A DNA stretch of 64,000 bases from Acephala macrosclerotiorum. Taxonomy: Eukaryota; Ascomycota; Leotiomycetes; Helotiales; Mollisiaceae. The position numbers and the translations under genes were made by a program. The notes under the pieces were generated by a model. That model made no database searches. It was not told the origin of the DNA and saw only the letters and a program-made list of their open reading frames with translations. This document shows positions 9,476-25,016 of the stretch, piece after piece. Location: NCBI GenBank assembly GCA_014904845.1, contig MU119322.1, forward strand, positions 98,671 through 162,670, in the 5' to 3' direction. The first letter of the stretch is position 1. Each line of letters opens with the position of its first letter.

Positions 9476-12400
9476 TCATTTTAAGAATTAATATTATTTT
9501 TTTTTATATTTACGTGAGATTAATACTTTTTATAATAAGCGATTTCAATTAAATTTAATCGAAGTATTTAAATATAGTAATTTAATTAATTTATTAAAAA
9601 TTTCAATAAATACGTAACGAATATTAATATTTTATATAGTAATTTAATAGTTTAAAAGTTTAAAATTAATATATTTTTATTAAATATTATCGAATTTATT
9701 TTTTTATAATAATTATATTATTTTTATAATTTATTTTTATTATTAAATTTTTTTTATACGAATTTATAAATTGTTTACGTATTAATATATTTTATTATAT
9801 TTACAATTAAAAAATTTTTAAAATCGATAATTTTATTAATTATATTATTTTTCGCTTTAAATATAATTTTTTTTTTTAAAATCTCGAAATATTTATAATA
9901 TTTTTTTCGATTTTAATAAAAATTCGATTTACAATTTAATAAAAAAATTAATATAAAATATAATAAAATTAAAAATAAATTTAAATCGATTTTATAAATT
10001 ATTATTATATTATTTTTTTTTTATTTATTACGTATAATTTTTTCATTAAATTTCGTCGATTATTTCGATTTTTATTTTTTATAAATATTTTTTTTTATTA
10101 TTCTTTTTTTTTTCTTTTTTACGAATTATATTTATTATTATTTAAATATACTTTTTTAATATTATAATATTGATTTTTAAATTCGATTTAAATTTTTTTA
10201 TTTTTTTTCGTTTTTTTTTATTTTTATTATAATATTATCGAATATTATATTTATATTTAATTTAAAAATTATATTATATTTTAAAATTAATAATAAAATA
10301 AAATTTTTGTTTTTTTTTATTAATTTTATTAAACGATTTTATTTTTTAATTTCGAAAAAACGAATATTTAAATTTTATATAAATTTCATATTATATTAAT
10401 AGTAAAAATTTTTTAAAATCTTTAAATATTCGATTATTATAAATAATTTTAATTTAATTTTAATTATTCGAATTTATTTTCGATTATTTAAATTTATTTT
10501 TAATTATTTTAATAAAATTTAAATTATTTTATATTATTAATATAAAAATTTATAATAAATTCGTATTTATTAATAATATTATTTTAATACGCTAAATATT
10601 ATTAAACGTATAAAAATAAAATATATTTTTTCAAAGTAAAAATTATTACGTACAAATAACGTTAAAAAATATTTTTTAAACGATTTTAAAATAATTTTAA
10701 AATAATTATAAAACAATTTAAACGTTATATATATTTTTTTAAACGCGAATAATTTTAAAAAGCATTTTTTTATCAATTTTAAAATAATTTTTAAAGTAAT
10801 TATAAAAATTTAAAAATATATTTTTAAAGTAATTTTATTTAATAATATTAATAATTTTATTTATTTTTTAATTTACAATTTTTAAATCTCGAAACTTGAA
10901 AATATATATAATTCGTTTTTTTTTTTATATTTTTTTTTTAATAATTTTTAATAAAAAAATTATTAAAATCAATATCGATTAATTATTATATATTTTTCAA
11001 GTTCGAAATAAAAAAATAAATATTATAATTAAAAATAAATATTAAAACGTCGATTAATAACGAAGTTTTTACGTTTTAAATTTAAATAATATTAATTGTA
11101 ATATATAATAATCGGAAAATTCGTCGAATTTATATAATTTATTACGTTTATAAAATTTTTAAATTCGTATTTTAAAAATTCGTTATTTATTTTAAATACG
11201 ATAATTATAGCGATAAAAAAAATACTATTAAAAAATGTACTAAATATAACGATTATAATATAAAAATTATAATACATTAAATAAATTTAAATTTAATATT
11301 CGTAAAAATATAATTTAAAAAACGAAAATTTAAAAAAAAATATTTTATATAATAAAACGTTTAATATATTATTTTTAATTTTTTTATTTATCGTTTTTTT
11401 TATTTATATTATTTAAATTTATTTTTTTTACGTTTTTTTTTATTATTAAATTTTTTTTAATCGAATTTTTATATAATATATCGATGAATTTTTAACGTTT
11501 TTTTAATTATTTTTATAATTAAAAATTTTATTAATTCTCGAAATTAATATATAAATTAATATAATATATTTTATTTTTATATAAAATATTCGTAAATTAT
11601 AAATTCACGTTTTTTAATATTATATTTAAAATATAAAATCGAGCGTTCGAAAATTCAATTCGTTATATATTTATCGATTATAATTTTTTTTAAATTTTTA
11701 CTATTTTTGTAATTTTATTATATTTTTTATTTTTTATTTAATCGAATAAATTAATTAATATTTTAATATATAAATACTATTGTACTTTTTTATTTATTTC
11801 GTTATTTATAATTTTTAATATAATTTGTAATTTCTCGATAATTTTTTTATAATAAAAAATTATTTTTTATTTTTTAATTTTCGTTTTTTTTTCAATTTTT
11901 CGTTTTATTTTTATTTTTATTTTTATTTTTTTTTTATATTTTTTTTATTTTTTTTTTTTTTCTAAATTAAATATTTTTATATTTATATTGTATTTTTTTA
12001 CTATTTCGATTTTTTATATTAATAAAAAATATATTTCGTAATATTTTTAAAAAAAAATTTTTATTTATAAAATTTTATTTTTTTATTTAAAAAAAATTAT
12101 TTATTATAATATTTAAAATATATCGCTAATTTTTATTAAATATATATATATATATATATATATTTTATTTAAATTACGAAAATAATAATTTTTAATATGA
12201 AATTAAATTTTTTTAAAATATAAAAAAATTATTTAATATTTCGATATTTATTTAAATATTTATAATATTTTATATATAATTCGTATTTTAATTTATTTAA
12301 TTTTTATTTTAATTTTATAAAATCGATATATTTATACGACGTAATATAAGTTATTATACTCGTATTTTTAATTAATTAAAATTTTTATATAATTTTTTTT

Positions 12401-15400
12401 TATTTTTTTATTTATTCGATTAATTATATATTAAATATTAAAATCGATTTTTCGAATTTTTATCGATTAATATACGTATAATTTTTTTTTATAATAGCGT
12501 ATTTATACTCGAATAAATTAATTAATTATTTATTGTAATAATCGAATTTTTTAATACGATTAATATAATATATAAAAACGTATTATTTAAAAAAATTATA
12601 ATTATTAATATTTTCGAGTTTATTATTTATTTTTAATTTTTTTCGTTTTTAAATATTTCGAAAAATATTTCGAAAAATATATAAAAACTTAAAAATTATA
12701 ATAATATATTTTAAAGTTTTATCGTTATATATATATATATTTATTAATAATAATAATTTAACGAAAACTCGCGTAAATAATATTACGTGAAATTTTGTTT
12801 TCTTTAAAAAAAATGCGATTATTAATACGATTTAATGTAAAATTTATCGATTATTTTTTTTAATTTAATTAATTATTAACGAAAAGTATTTATAGTATTT
12901 TAAATTAATATTTCGAGAAATTTATTAAAACTTTTTATTGAAAATATTATTTTATTATAATTTTATATTTTATTTTAAATTTTTTTAAAAGTTTTCATAT
13001 TTTTTTCTATTAAAATATTTTAATTATTTAAATAAATATACAAATAATTTTTTATGTAATATATATAAACTATTTATTATAATAATATTATAAATATTAA
13101 TTAAATCGTAATTTTACGTGAAATTAAATATTTTATTTATTTAATTTTTTTTTTTTTAATTCGTGTATATTTTTTATCGTTTTATATTTTTATTATTTTA
13201 ATTTTTAAATTTTCGTACTTTCGTATATTCGCTTTTTTTAATTTTTAATATATCGCTTTTTTTCGTTTTAAAAATTTTATTACTCGATTAATAAAATTTA
13301 ATATATTTATTATAATAATTTATTTTTTATAATCGGTAATATAATCGATTATAACGAATCGATATTCGCATATTTTTTTATTAGCGCATTTTATTCGAAT
13401 CGAGTTTTTTTTACTTTTTTTTATTAAATTTATTTAAAAATTAATAAAACGCGTTTTTTAAATTTTAATTAAAAATTTATATTATTTATTATTTTTTTAA
13501 TTATTTTATATTTTTCTCGAGAATTAATTTTATTTTTTTATATTTTTTTTATATTTTTTTCGATATAATATTTTTTTTTTTATAATCGAAAATAAATCGA
13601 ATAATATAATTTTTAATACTATTTACAATTTATAAATTATTTTATTAAAATTATCGATAATTATATAAATCGATTATATTTTAATATTTTTTTAATATTC
13701 GTTTAAATACGTTTTATTAAAATTAAAAATAATTTTAATAACGATTTTATTTAAAATTTTTTTTTTTTATAATAATATTATTTTAAAATATAATTTAAAT
13801 TTTTTTCGAAAATCGAATTTCTTATTAAATATCGAATAATATTAAATAAATCGCGATAATATAATATAAATAACGTTTTTATTTTTAATTTTAATTTAAT
13901 ATATAATTACTTTTTCGATTATTTATAATACGATATTTCGTTTAAAATTATATCGATTAAAAAATATAATTTTTCGATCGAATTTTAATTTTTAAATTTA
14001 TTTAATTTTTTTTTAAAATTCGATTTACGAATAAATTTATTTATTTTTTTTTTTTTTATTAATCGTTAATTATTTTTTCTATTAATTTAAAATCGCTTTT
14101 ATTTATATTAATTCGCTTTTTAATATTTTTATTAATACTATCGAATATTTTTAAAAACTTTAAAATCCGTTTTAACGTTTTTATTAATATATACGTTTTT
14201 ATAATAAAACTTTTTTTTTTTTTTTATAAAACTTTTTTAATAAAAAACTTGTTTTTTAATTTATCGAAAATCGATATATTATTATTTATTATTATATTTT
14301 TTAATTTTTTATTATTTAAATAATATAATATATATTTATTTAAAACGTTAAATTTATATAAAATATTTTTACTATAATTATTATTATATAATACTTTCGA
14401 CGACTTTTTTCGTAAAATTTAAATGTAATATTATTATATTTCGAATTAAAAACAATTTATAAAATTATAAATAATTCGTTATATAATACGATTTTATATA
14501 AAATTAATTATATTTTTAAAATATTAAATATTTTCGAACGTATTAAATTATTCGATTTTTTTATATTATATAAAAATATTTTAAAAAAATATATTAAAAC
14601 CGATTTTATTTTTACTATTATATTAAAAATTAATTCGTTAATTATAAAAATAAACATTTAAATAAATTTAAAAAATATATAATAAATGTTTTTAAAATAA
14701 ATTTATAATTAAAAATATTTTTAATTAAAATTTAAAAACGAATTATAAAATATATAAAAATATTTAATAAAATATATAAAAAAAATATTTTTCGTTATTA
14801 TAATTTATAATTATTTTAATAATATACGCGTTTTAATTTTTCGTTTAATAATTTCAAATTAATTTTTATTTATTATTATAATATTCGTTTTTTTTATAAG
14901 TTTTAATATAAAATAATTTTTATTTTTTTTATTTCGAGTTATTTAAATTAAATTTTTTATAGTTCGTTTAAATTTTTTTTTTAAATTTTTTATAAATTAA
15001 ACGAATTTTTTTAAAATTATTTGTAATTTTTCGAAATTTAAATACGACTCGCGAATATTTTTATTACGTATAATTTAAAATTTATTTTTAATAATCGTAA
15101 ACATTTTAACGATAATATAATTTAATATTTTTTTTTTTAATATATATTTTATTAATTTAAATTACAATATTTTAATTATAAAAAAAAGCAATATAATTCG
15201 ATTATATTAATACTACGAATATTATATAACGATTAATATTTTTTTTTTTTATTGTTTTTTATTTTTTTATAATCGATTTTATAAAAGTTTTTATAGTATC
15301 GATCGTAAAATTTAATTTTAATTTAATTATTTTTACGAGTTTTTTTTTTTTTTAAATAATAGCTTTTTATTACGTAATCGCGATAATACTTTAAATATTA

Positions 15401-18400
15401 TCGAAATTTAAAATTAATTATTATTATTTTTCGATTTAAATATTTTTTTTTTAAAGTATTAATTTTCTTTTTTTAAAGTACTATAAATCGAAAATTTAAC
15501 GTTTTAAATATAGCGATTATTTAGCGATCAATATATTATTTTTATAGTATAATTAATTGTATTAAAATCGATATCGCGATTATATAATTAATACGTCGTT
15601 TTTTATTGAAAAAAATATAATTATTTATTATTTAATTTATTTTATTATTTAAAATTTTATTATACGCGACTCGAAATTAATACGTTTATAATTTATTATT
15701 TAATATTTTCGAAATATATATTTTTAATTTAATTTAAATTTTAAAATTTTATATTTTATTATTATTTTATTAATACGCGAAATTATTATTTATAAAATTA
15801 TTAAATTATATTTAATAAATATTTAAATTATCGATAAATAAAATTAAAAAAATTAAAAACGAATCGAATATTATAATTAATTTTTAATTAATTTTTTTTT
15901 ATATTTTATACGAAAAAAAAAATTATATTTAAAATTATAATTAATATATAATTTAAAATAAATATTTTTTTATAAAATAAAATATTCATTTATTTTAAAA
16001 ATAATTGTAATAATAAAAATAATTTAAATTTTTATTTATCGTTATACAACGATATAAATAAAATAAATATATAATTTATATATAAATTTTTTTTAATTAT
16101 TATAAAAAAAATAAAAAATAAATAATTATAAATTAAAATAAAATATTCGAAATTCGAAATATTTAAATTTTTAACGAAATTAATTTTAAAACTAAAAAAT
16201 AATAAATAAATCTAAATTCGAATTTAATTTTATTTTTAATTATTTTTTTATTTAATTTTTTTAAATTATATTAAATCGAATTTATAATTAAAAATATTTT
16301 AAAATATATTTTTAAATATATTTTTTAATATAAAAAAACGAATTTAAAAATATTTTTTATATTTCGATTAAAAATACTTTTTTTTAAAATAGTTTTAATA
16401 TTTAAATAATATTTTTTTTTTTTTAAAATTTTATTTTTATATTTATATTTAAATTAATAATTATTTATATTATAATTAATATATATTATTATTTTATATT
16501 TAATTTATTTACGAGAGTTTATTATATTTAAATTTTTTAACTCGTAATTATTTTACGATTATAATTACGTATTAATTCACTAATCGTTTTACGATGAAAT
16601 TATAAAACAATTTTTAAATTTATTATTTTATTTTTTTATTATAATTTTTAAATCGTTAATTTTATTTATTTATTTTATTTTTAATAATAATATTATAAGT
16701 TTTATAATTATATAATTAATAATTACAATTTTTTTATCGAATTTTATAATTTCGTTTTCGTTTTTTTATAGTATCGAATTTAAATTTAATTTTTTTCGAT
16801 TTATTATTACTATATAACGATTTTTTATATTCGAATTTAAAATTGAAATTAACGAACGAAATTATTATAATTAATAAATCTTTTAATTTATTATTTATTT
16901 TAATAAAATTATTTTTATTTTAATTTTATTTTAAAAACAAATATTTTATTTATTTTTTAATTCGATTTTTTATTTATTATATTTCATTAATAAATAATAT
17001 TTTTATTATTATTATTTTTCGAAAAATTTATTATTAAATTCAATTTTTAAACGAAATCGTTATTAAATATTTATAATTTTTTTATTTTAATATATACTAT
17101 TATAATTAATAATTTATTTAAAAATAAATACGAAAATTTTTTCTTGAAAAAACTTCGTTTTAATTATTTATTTTAATAAAAATTTATTAATTTTATCGAT
17201 TTTATATATAAATTTAAATATTTAATTATAAATAATAAATTTTTAATAATTTATAAACTTATAATTATTTATTTAATATTTTTAAAAAAGTTTTATATTT
17301 AATATATTTTTTATAATATTTTAAATATATTATATAATTTTTTTACGCGTAATAATAAAAAAATAATCAAATTTATTTTCTATTTATAAAATTTCGTTTT
17401 ATAAAAACTTAAATAATAATATAATCGATACGTTTACAAAAACGTAAAATTTATTTCTCGTATTAAATTTATTTTTCGATTAAAAACGTTTATCGTAAAA
17501 AAATCGAAATTAAAACTTATAAAAATAAAAAAAGCGTTTATAAATAAATCGAATCAATTTTTAAAAGTATTAATATTTCTCGAAATAAAAAAAATTTTAA
17601 TCGTCGAATTAAAAAAATCTTTAAAAATATTTAATAATATATTTAATAATTTCGAAAATAATTTTAATAAAAACTTTATTAATTCTATATATTTAACAAA
17701 TTATAATAACGATTATAATATTGTTTTTACGAAATTAATTATCGATATTAATATACTTTTAAAAAATAATAAAATAAAAAAATTATTATCGAAAAAAAAA
17801 AATTTTAACGATAAAAAAAATTATAATAAAATTATATAAAAATAAATAAAAAATAAACGTTTGAAAAACTAATAAAAATATATTATTATTTTTTTAATAA
17901 ATATTTTAAACTAATAAAATTATATAAAATTGCAAATAATATAAATATAAAAAAATATATATATTTTAATCGAAAAATTTAAAATTAAATTTATTAATTC
18001 TTCGATAATAACTTGAAAATAATCGAATTAAAATATTATATATTTATTTTCGATTTTAAACACTAATTTTTATTAATATAAATATACGATATTTAAACAA
18101 ATTTATATTTTATTTATAAATTTTAAATATACGTTTTTTTATTTATATTATAAATATTAATAAAATAACGATATTTATTTATATTTTATTGTTTTAATAC
18201 GTTTTTAATTTTATATAAAAAAATATTAAATAATATTTTTATAATTATATTTTTAATTCAATTATTACTTTTTTTTTAACGAGATAAAAAAAAAAAATAC
18301 GATTTCGATTACTCGTATTACTAATAAAACTTTATTTATTTTATTAAATAAAAACTTAATATAATAATTATTTTAATTTTATTAACGTTTTTAAATACTT

Positions 18401-20224
18401 AAAAATACGAATAAAAATATTATTTCTCGAATAATAAAATTTATATTAATTTATTATATTAAATTTAATATTATTAATAACGATATTTTAAATATTATAA
18501 AAAAAGAAAAAATAAATTATAAAAACGAAAAAAAAAAAATCTATATATTATTTATTCGATTTATATTTTAATTTTTAAATATAATTAAAAAATAATACTT
18601 TTAATTTTATAAATTTTTATTAAAATAAAAAATTTATAACTCGAAATAAAAAATCGACGAAATTTATATTTATTAAAAATAATTCGATTAAATAATAAAT
18701 ATACGTTTAATTAATAAATAAAAATAAATTTTATTTTAAAACGATTAATATTTTATCGAAAGTATTAACAGTTTTTAAAGAAATTAAAAAAAAGTAATTT
18801 AAATATTTATTAGTTTTTATATTTATAAATAAAATTTTATTAATTAATAATTTTTTTAATATTATCGAATATATTAAAATTATAAATAATAATAATTAAA
18901 TAATAAATAATATATTAAAAAACTTTAAATAAAATGAATTTTAAAAAATAATCGATCGTTAAAATAAATATAATTAAAATAAAAAAAAACGAAAATATCG
19001 TTAAAAATATTTTTAATAATTTTACGTTTTTAATCGAAAAATTAATAATTAAATAAATAATCGATAATAATTTCTTTAATTAATTTCTCGTTAAATTTTT
19101 TTTTATTATATTCGAAAATTTCGAGTATTCGTACTCGACTAATTAAAATAAGAAATTTAATCGATTTAATAAAATCGACTTTCGTAAAAAAATCGAACGA
19201 AAAATTCGAGCGAAAGAAAATTAATATAAAAAGTATTAAAATAAATTATTTTTCTCTCGAAAAAAAAAATTTAATAATTATTATTATATATATTATATTA
19301 TTAATTTCTTTATTTTTATAAAATTTATTAATAAAAAAATAAAATTTTAATTTTAATTTAAATAAAATAAAAGTTTTATATAAAAAATTATTATATCGAT
19401 AAAACGAATAAAATAATCGAAAAATATAAAAAATAAATATTTAAAATTATATTTAATTTTTATTTTAATAATTTTAATAAAATTATCTCGTTTTTTAATA
19501 AAATTATTAAAATTATTTAATTTTTTAATTAATATAAAAAAATTTTCGACGTGAAAAAAAAGTTCTCGTAATATATTTAAATATTTTATTTTTTTTCGTA
19601 TATTTATATTTTATATTTAATACGTATTATTTTTAATTTATATATTATTTTTAAATTAAATATTAATTACTATATAAATAATAATTAAAATATAAACGAA
19701 AAATTAATAAAAAAAATATTATTTAAATTAATTATATAATAAACTCTAATTAAAAATCGATAATATTAAAAAAAATTTATATTGATTTTTTTAATAAAAC
19801 GTTTTTCGTCGAATAAAAAACCGTTAAATATATTATTTTAATCAATTTAATAATCGCTTAAAAATTAATTTTAATAAAAACGATTTTCGTTATTTTTTTA
19901 AAAATCGATTATCGTCGTTTTATAATAATTTAAAATTAGATTAAATACTATTATCAAAGTAATAAAAATATAATCGATATATTCGATTAATTATTATATA
20001 TTAAAAATAATAAAATCGAAATAAAAATTATAAAAACGAACGAACTTTATAAAATTATTAAAAAAATAATTATTCGAAAATATTAATTTTCAAAAATAAA
20101 TTAAATTTAAAAATTTATTTTAATTTAAAAATTTATTTAATTTTAAATATTTATTAAACTTTAAAAATCGTTTTAATTTTTAAATATATTTTTAAAAAAA
20201 TTTTATATTAAATTTTATTCTCGC

Positions 20225-20560
20225 TTTTAAACTTATTTTAATTTTCGAATATAATTTTAAAACGCTTTAATATTAAATTTTATTCTCGTTTTTAAATTTA
20301 TTTTAATTTTTAAATATAATTTTAAAACGTTTTAATATTAATACATAACGTCGATTTTAAACTTATTTTCGTTTTTAAATACGTTTTCGCATTTAAATAT
20401 AATTTTAAAACGTTTTAATATTAATACGTAATATCGATTTTAAATTTATTCTCGTTTTTAAATATATTTTCGTATTTAAATATATTTTATAAATATTTTA
20501 ATATTAATACTTAATTTCGATTTTAAATATATTTTAAAAATATTTTATTTAAAGTATTAA
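20225..20560. repeat. minisatellite, units of about 65-83 bp, RIP-mutated
   Basis: The block TTTTAAAACGTTTTAATATTA, or close variants, recurs at about 20255, 20320, 20403 and 20486. Between the copies come TATTCTCGTTTTTAAATTTA-like segments. Four to five diverged units are visible. Differences between units are mainly C/T or G/A, so the array existed before or during mutation. Confidence 0.65.
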
Positions 20561-23500
20561 TTTTTAAAAATCGTATATTTTAAATTCGATTTTTATTTAA
20601 TAATTTTTTTTTCGTTATAATATTTTAATACTTTTATTCCACTTTTAATTATACGAATTTTTAATAATAATTTATTAATTCTATTATAATATTATACTAA
20701 ATTTAAAATATGCGAGTATTAATACTTATAATTTAATTTTTATTAAATTCGAAACAATTTATTTCGATTTTTTTATCGAGAAAAAATTAAATAATATTAA
20801 AATATTTATTAATTTTTCGAATTATTTATAGTAAAATTTAACGTCGAATTTAAAAACAATTATAGAATTCGAATAAATAATTTTAATAATATTAATTATT
20901 AATAAAACGACGTATATTATACTAGTAAATACTTTATTAAAATTTAATATTTTTTTTCAATAATATATAATTTTAATTAAAAAAATATAAAAAAATATTA
21001 ATTTATAATTTAAAATAATAAAATAATAATAAATAACGTTTAAATTAAAAATACGTTAAAATTTATAAAATAAAAAAATATAAAAATTTTATAACGATAT
21101 ATATATTTATATTTTCGTAAAATAAATTATATTAATTATAAAAAGAAATTTTATAACGAAAATTATTAAAAAAAGTTAATATTACAATATTTTAAAAAAT
21201 TATCGTTATTAAATAAAGTATTTAATTTTCGCGAGAAATATATTAATATCGAAATATATTTAATTTATTATTTTAACGTTGATCGTTTTAAATTTTTAAT
21301 TTAAATTCGAGTATTCGTTTTACAAAATTTAAATACTTTTTCGTATATTTAATTTTTAAATTTTTTATTTATACGTTTTTTAATATTTTACGTTTTATAT
21401 TATTAATCGAATAACGTTTTCGATTATATTTAAATTTTGTATAAAATTTTTATTACGTGCGATTTTTTTTATTAAATTTACAATTTTAATATAATAATAT
21501 AAACTTTTTAAATATATTATTAATTTATTTTTTAAACGCGTTATTAAAAAACTTTTTTATTTATTTTTTATTTTTTTTAATCGTATAATTAAAAAAATCG
21601 TTTAAATTTACTATATTTTACTAATTACGTAAACGCGAATAATATTAATTAGTTTTTAAATTCGATTGAAATTATTTAATTAATTTTATTATTTAAAATT
21701 AAAGTTTTTAATTTTCTTTTTATATTGATTATATTAACGTTATTATTAAAATAATTTTTTATATGAACTCGATTATATAATAAATAATATTCGATTTAAT
21801 AATTTTTTTAATTTTTTTACGAAAAAATTATTTATATTTAATAATATATAAAAAATATATTTCGAATTAAAAAAATACGAAATTTTAAACTAATAATAAA
21901 AAAAAACTTTTTAATAAAAATCGAAATAAATATTAAAAAAGTATTTATCGATAAATTTTAATTTTATTCGACGATTCGATAAATTTTCTATTTTTAAAAA
22001 TTTAATTTAATATTTATAATATAATTACGAAAATTATATTATTTTTAAAAAATTTAAAAAAAAAATCGAATAATAACAAATTACGTTTTTAAACGATTTT
22101 ATTAATATTTTTAAATATAAAATATATAATATATTTATAATTTAAAATCGAATTTATATTAATTAAAAAAATATTAAAAATTTTATTAAAAGTTTTATTT
22201 TTTAATTTTAAACGAAAATTAATTCGTATATTTATAAAATAATTAAATATTAATTAATTTTATTAAAATTAATTAAATTTAAAAATTTAAATATATTTAT
22301 TTTAAAAAACTTATAAATACTATTAAAAGTTTATATAAAAATAAAATCGAAATATTAATAGTATTATATTTTTATCGATTATTATTTTTAAAACTTTATT
22401 AAATATTTTTTTTAAAACGTAAATTTATTTATTTAATTATTTATTTTACGTATAACGTTGATAATTAATTAAAAAATCGATATAATTATTTTATATTTTA
22501 TATTTTTATTTTAATAATTAATTAAAAATTAAATATTATTTAATAATTTATTAAATTATTACGTTTTAAGTTTTTTTATTTTTATTTATAATTTAAAAAA
22601 TAATAAAAATTTTTTTTTTAATAAAATATATAAAAAAACTTTTTAAATTTATAATATTTATTTAATATTAAATTTTCGAATATTAAAATAATCGATTATT
22701 TTTAAAAAAAAAATAATAATTAAATATATTTAATTTTATTCGAAATTTATATTTATAAAAAACTATATTAAATAAAATACTTTAAATTAATAAAACTTTT
22801 TTTAATATTTATTTTTTAAAATCGTTTTTCGAATTTATTTTTTAAATTATTTTTAATTTATTTAAAATTTATTTTTCGAATTTATTTTCTAATTATAATT
22901 TTCACGTAAACGAATTTTTATAAAAATATAAATAAATAATTTAAATTTAACGATTTATTAATTTATATAAAAAATATATTTAAAATATATTTAAAATATA
23001 TTTAAAATATATTTTTAATATATTTTCGATTTTTTTATATTTTTTTTATTAGTTTTTTAAATATTTAATTTCGTAAAAATAATTTTTTAAATTTTAAATT
23101 TTTTAATAATTTTTAAATAAATTTTTTTTTTTATTAAATAAAATTATTATATATTTTTAAAAAAAAAAATTTTTTTTTTTTTTTTAATTTAAAATTAAAC
23201 GTTTTTTTTAAACTCGAATTATTTATTTATTTAATTCGTTTTTTAATATATAATATAATAATTTTAATTTTATATTTTTTATAATATTATATCGATTTTT
23301 CGATTTTAATCTCAAAAACGATTTATTAATTATTAAATTTTTTTTTTTTAAATAATATTTTATATTTAATTTTTTCAAAAAAAAATTTTAATTTATATTT
23401 ATAATAGTTTTTATAATATTATAAATTTTTTTAAATACGTTTATATTAAAATATTTTTATTAATTTCGATTTTTATTAAATTAAATTTAAAAAATTTTAA

Positions 23501-24974
23501 TTTAAATATATTTATAATTAATAATCGTATTAAATAAATTTTTTATATATCGAAATTTATATATTAAAATTTAAATAAAATTCGTAAATCGAATATTCGA
23601 AATTAGAAAATTTTTTTATAATAAAAATTTATATTTTACAATATATATAATAAAAATATTTATATATTAATATAAAATACATTTATAAAATCGAATCGAA
23701 TTATAAAATCTTTAAAATCTTTTTACGAATTTCGATAAAATAAATAAATAATATATAAATAAAAATAAAAATTTAAATATTTTTAAAAAAAATAAATAAA
23801 TCGTTTTAAAATATAATATTATTAATAAAAATTTTAATTTTAAAAATAAATTATATATACGTATTATTATAATTATTAATAAAACGAAAATAAAAAATAA
23901 ATTTATTTCGAATTATATTAAAACGAAAAATAAATATTATAAAATTTTTAAAAATTATTTAATTAAATCGAAAATACGAAATAATATAATTAAAAAAAAA
24001 CAATTTATAAATATTATTTTATATTAATAAAAAAAACTATAATAAATATAAAAAATTCGAAAACAAATTTAATTTTTTACGTAAAATATAAATTATTAAT
24101 AATTATAAAACAAAAACTTATAATCGTATAAATAAAACTCGAAAATTAATTTTAATTTAATTTATATTAAATATTTTTATTAATTCGAAATATTTTTTAT
24201 ATAACGCGAAAATATTAAAACAAATACAATAATTAATTAAAAAAGTTTAATTTACAATATTATTAAAATTTACGTATATTTAAAATTTTTTTATTAAAAT
24301 TCAAATTATAAAACTCGTATTAAATTAAATAAATATTTTTTTCAATAAATATTCGCATATAAAATTACGTTTTTTTCGTTTTAATTAAACTTTGAAAATT
24401 TATACTTTTTTTAAAATATTCTATATTTTATAATATTATTTTTATTTTTTATTTTTTAAATAATTTTTCGATTTTTCGTATTATTTACTATAAAAATTAT
24501 TTAATACGTAAATATATTTTATTTCGTATAAATCGATTTAAAAAAACTAATAATTTAATAAAATCGTAATAATTTTCTTATTAATTTATTCGAATATATT
24601 TTATTAAAAATTAATCGAAAAATTATTTTAATAAAAATTATTATTAATTATATTATTAATTAAATTTAAAACTATAAATATTTTAATATTATAATAAATT
24701 TTAATATATTTTTCTAATAAAAATTAAACGTTATATATAGTATAAATATTATTCTCGAAACGAATATTAAATTTACTACGAAAACGAACTAATAATATTT
24801 ATAATAATAAAAAATATAATTAAAATCGGTTTTTTTTATATTATTACTTTTAATATTAATAATTTAATTTTTTTAATTTTCGCGAACTTTTAAATAATTT
24901 TTAAATAAATAATAATAAAATTAAAAAAATTCGATTTAAATAATTTAACGATTTATAAAATTTTAATTTCGAGT

Positions 24975-25016
24975 TTATATTATATATTATATATTATATA
25001 TTATATAATATATTAA
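24975..25016. repeat. short AT-only tandem repeat (TATATTA)n
   Basis: Four to five tandem units of a 7-8-base TATATTA-type motif, made only of A and T. Of little interest beyond being a local simple repeat. Confidence 0.6.

Noticed and set aside
10579..11277. Small ORFs on the minus strand in the AT isochore (also near 30588 and 36476)
   Set aside because: Low-complexity Ile/Asn/Lys/Phe translations arise by chance where stop codons are diluted in biased DNA. No domain pattern is present, unlike the ORFs at 31877-32068, which do match copia pol.
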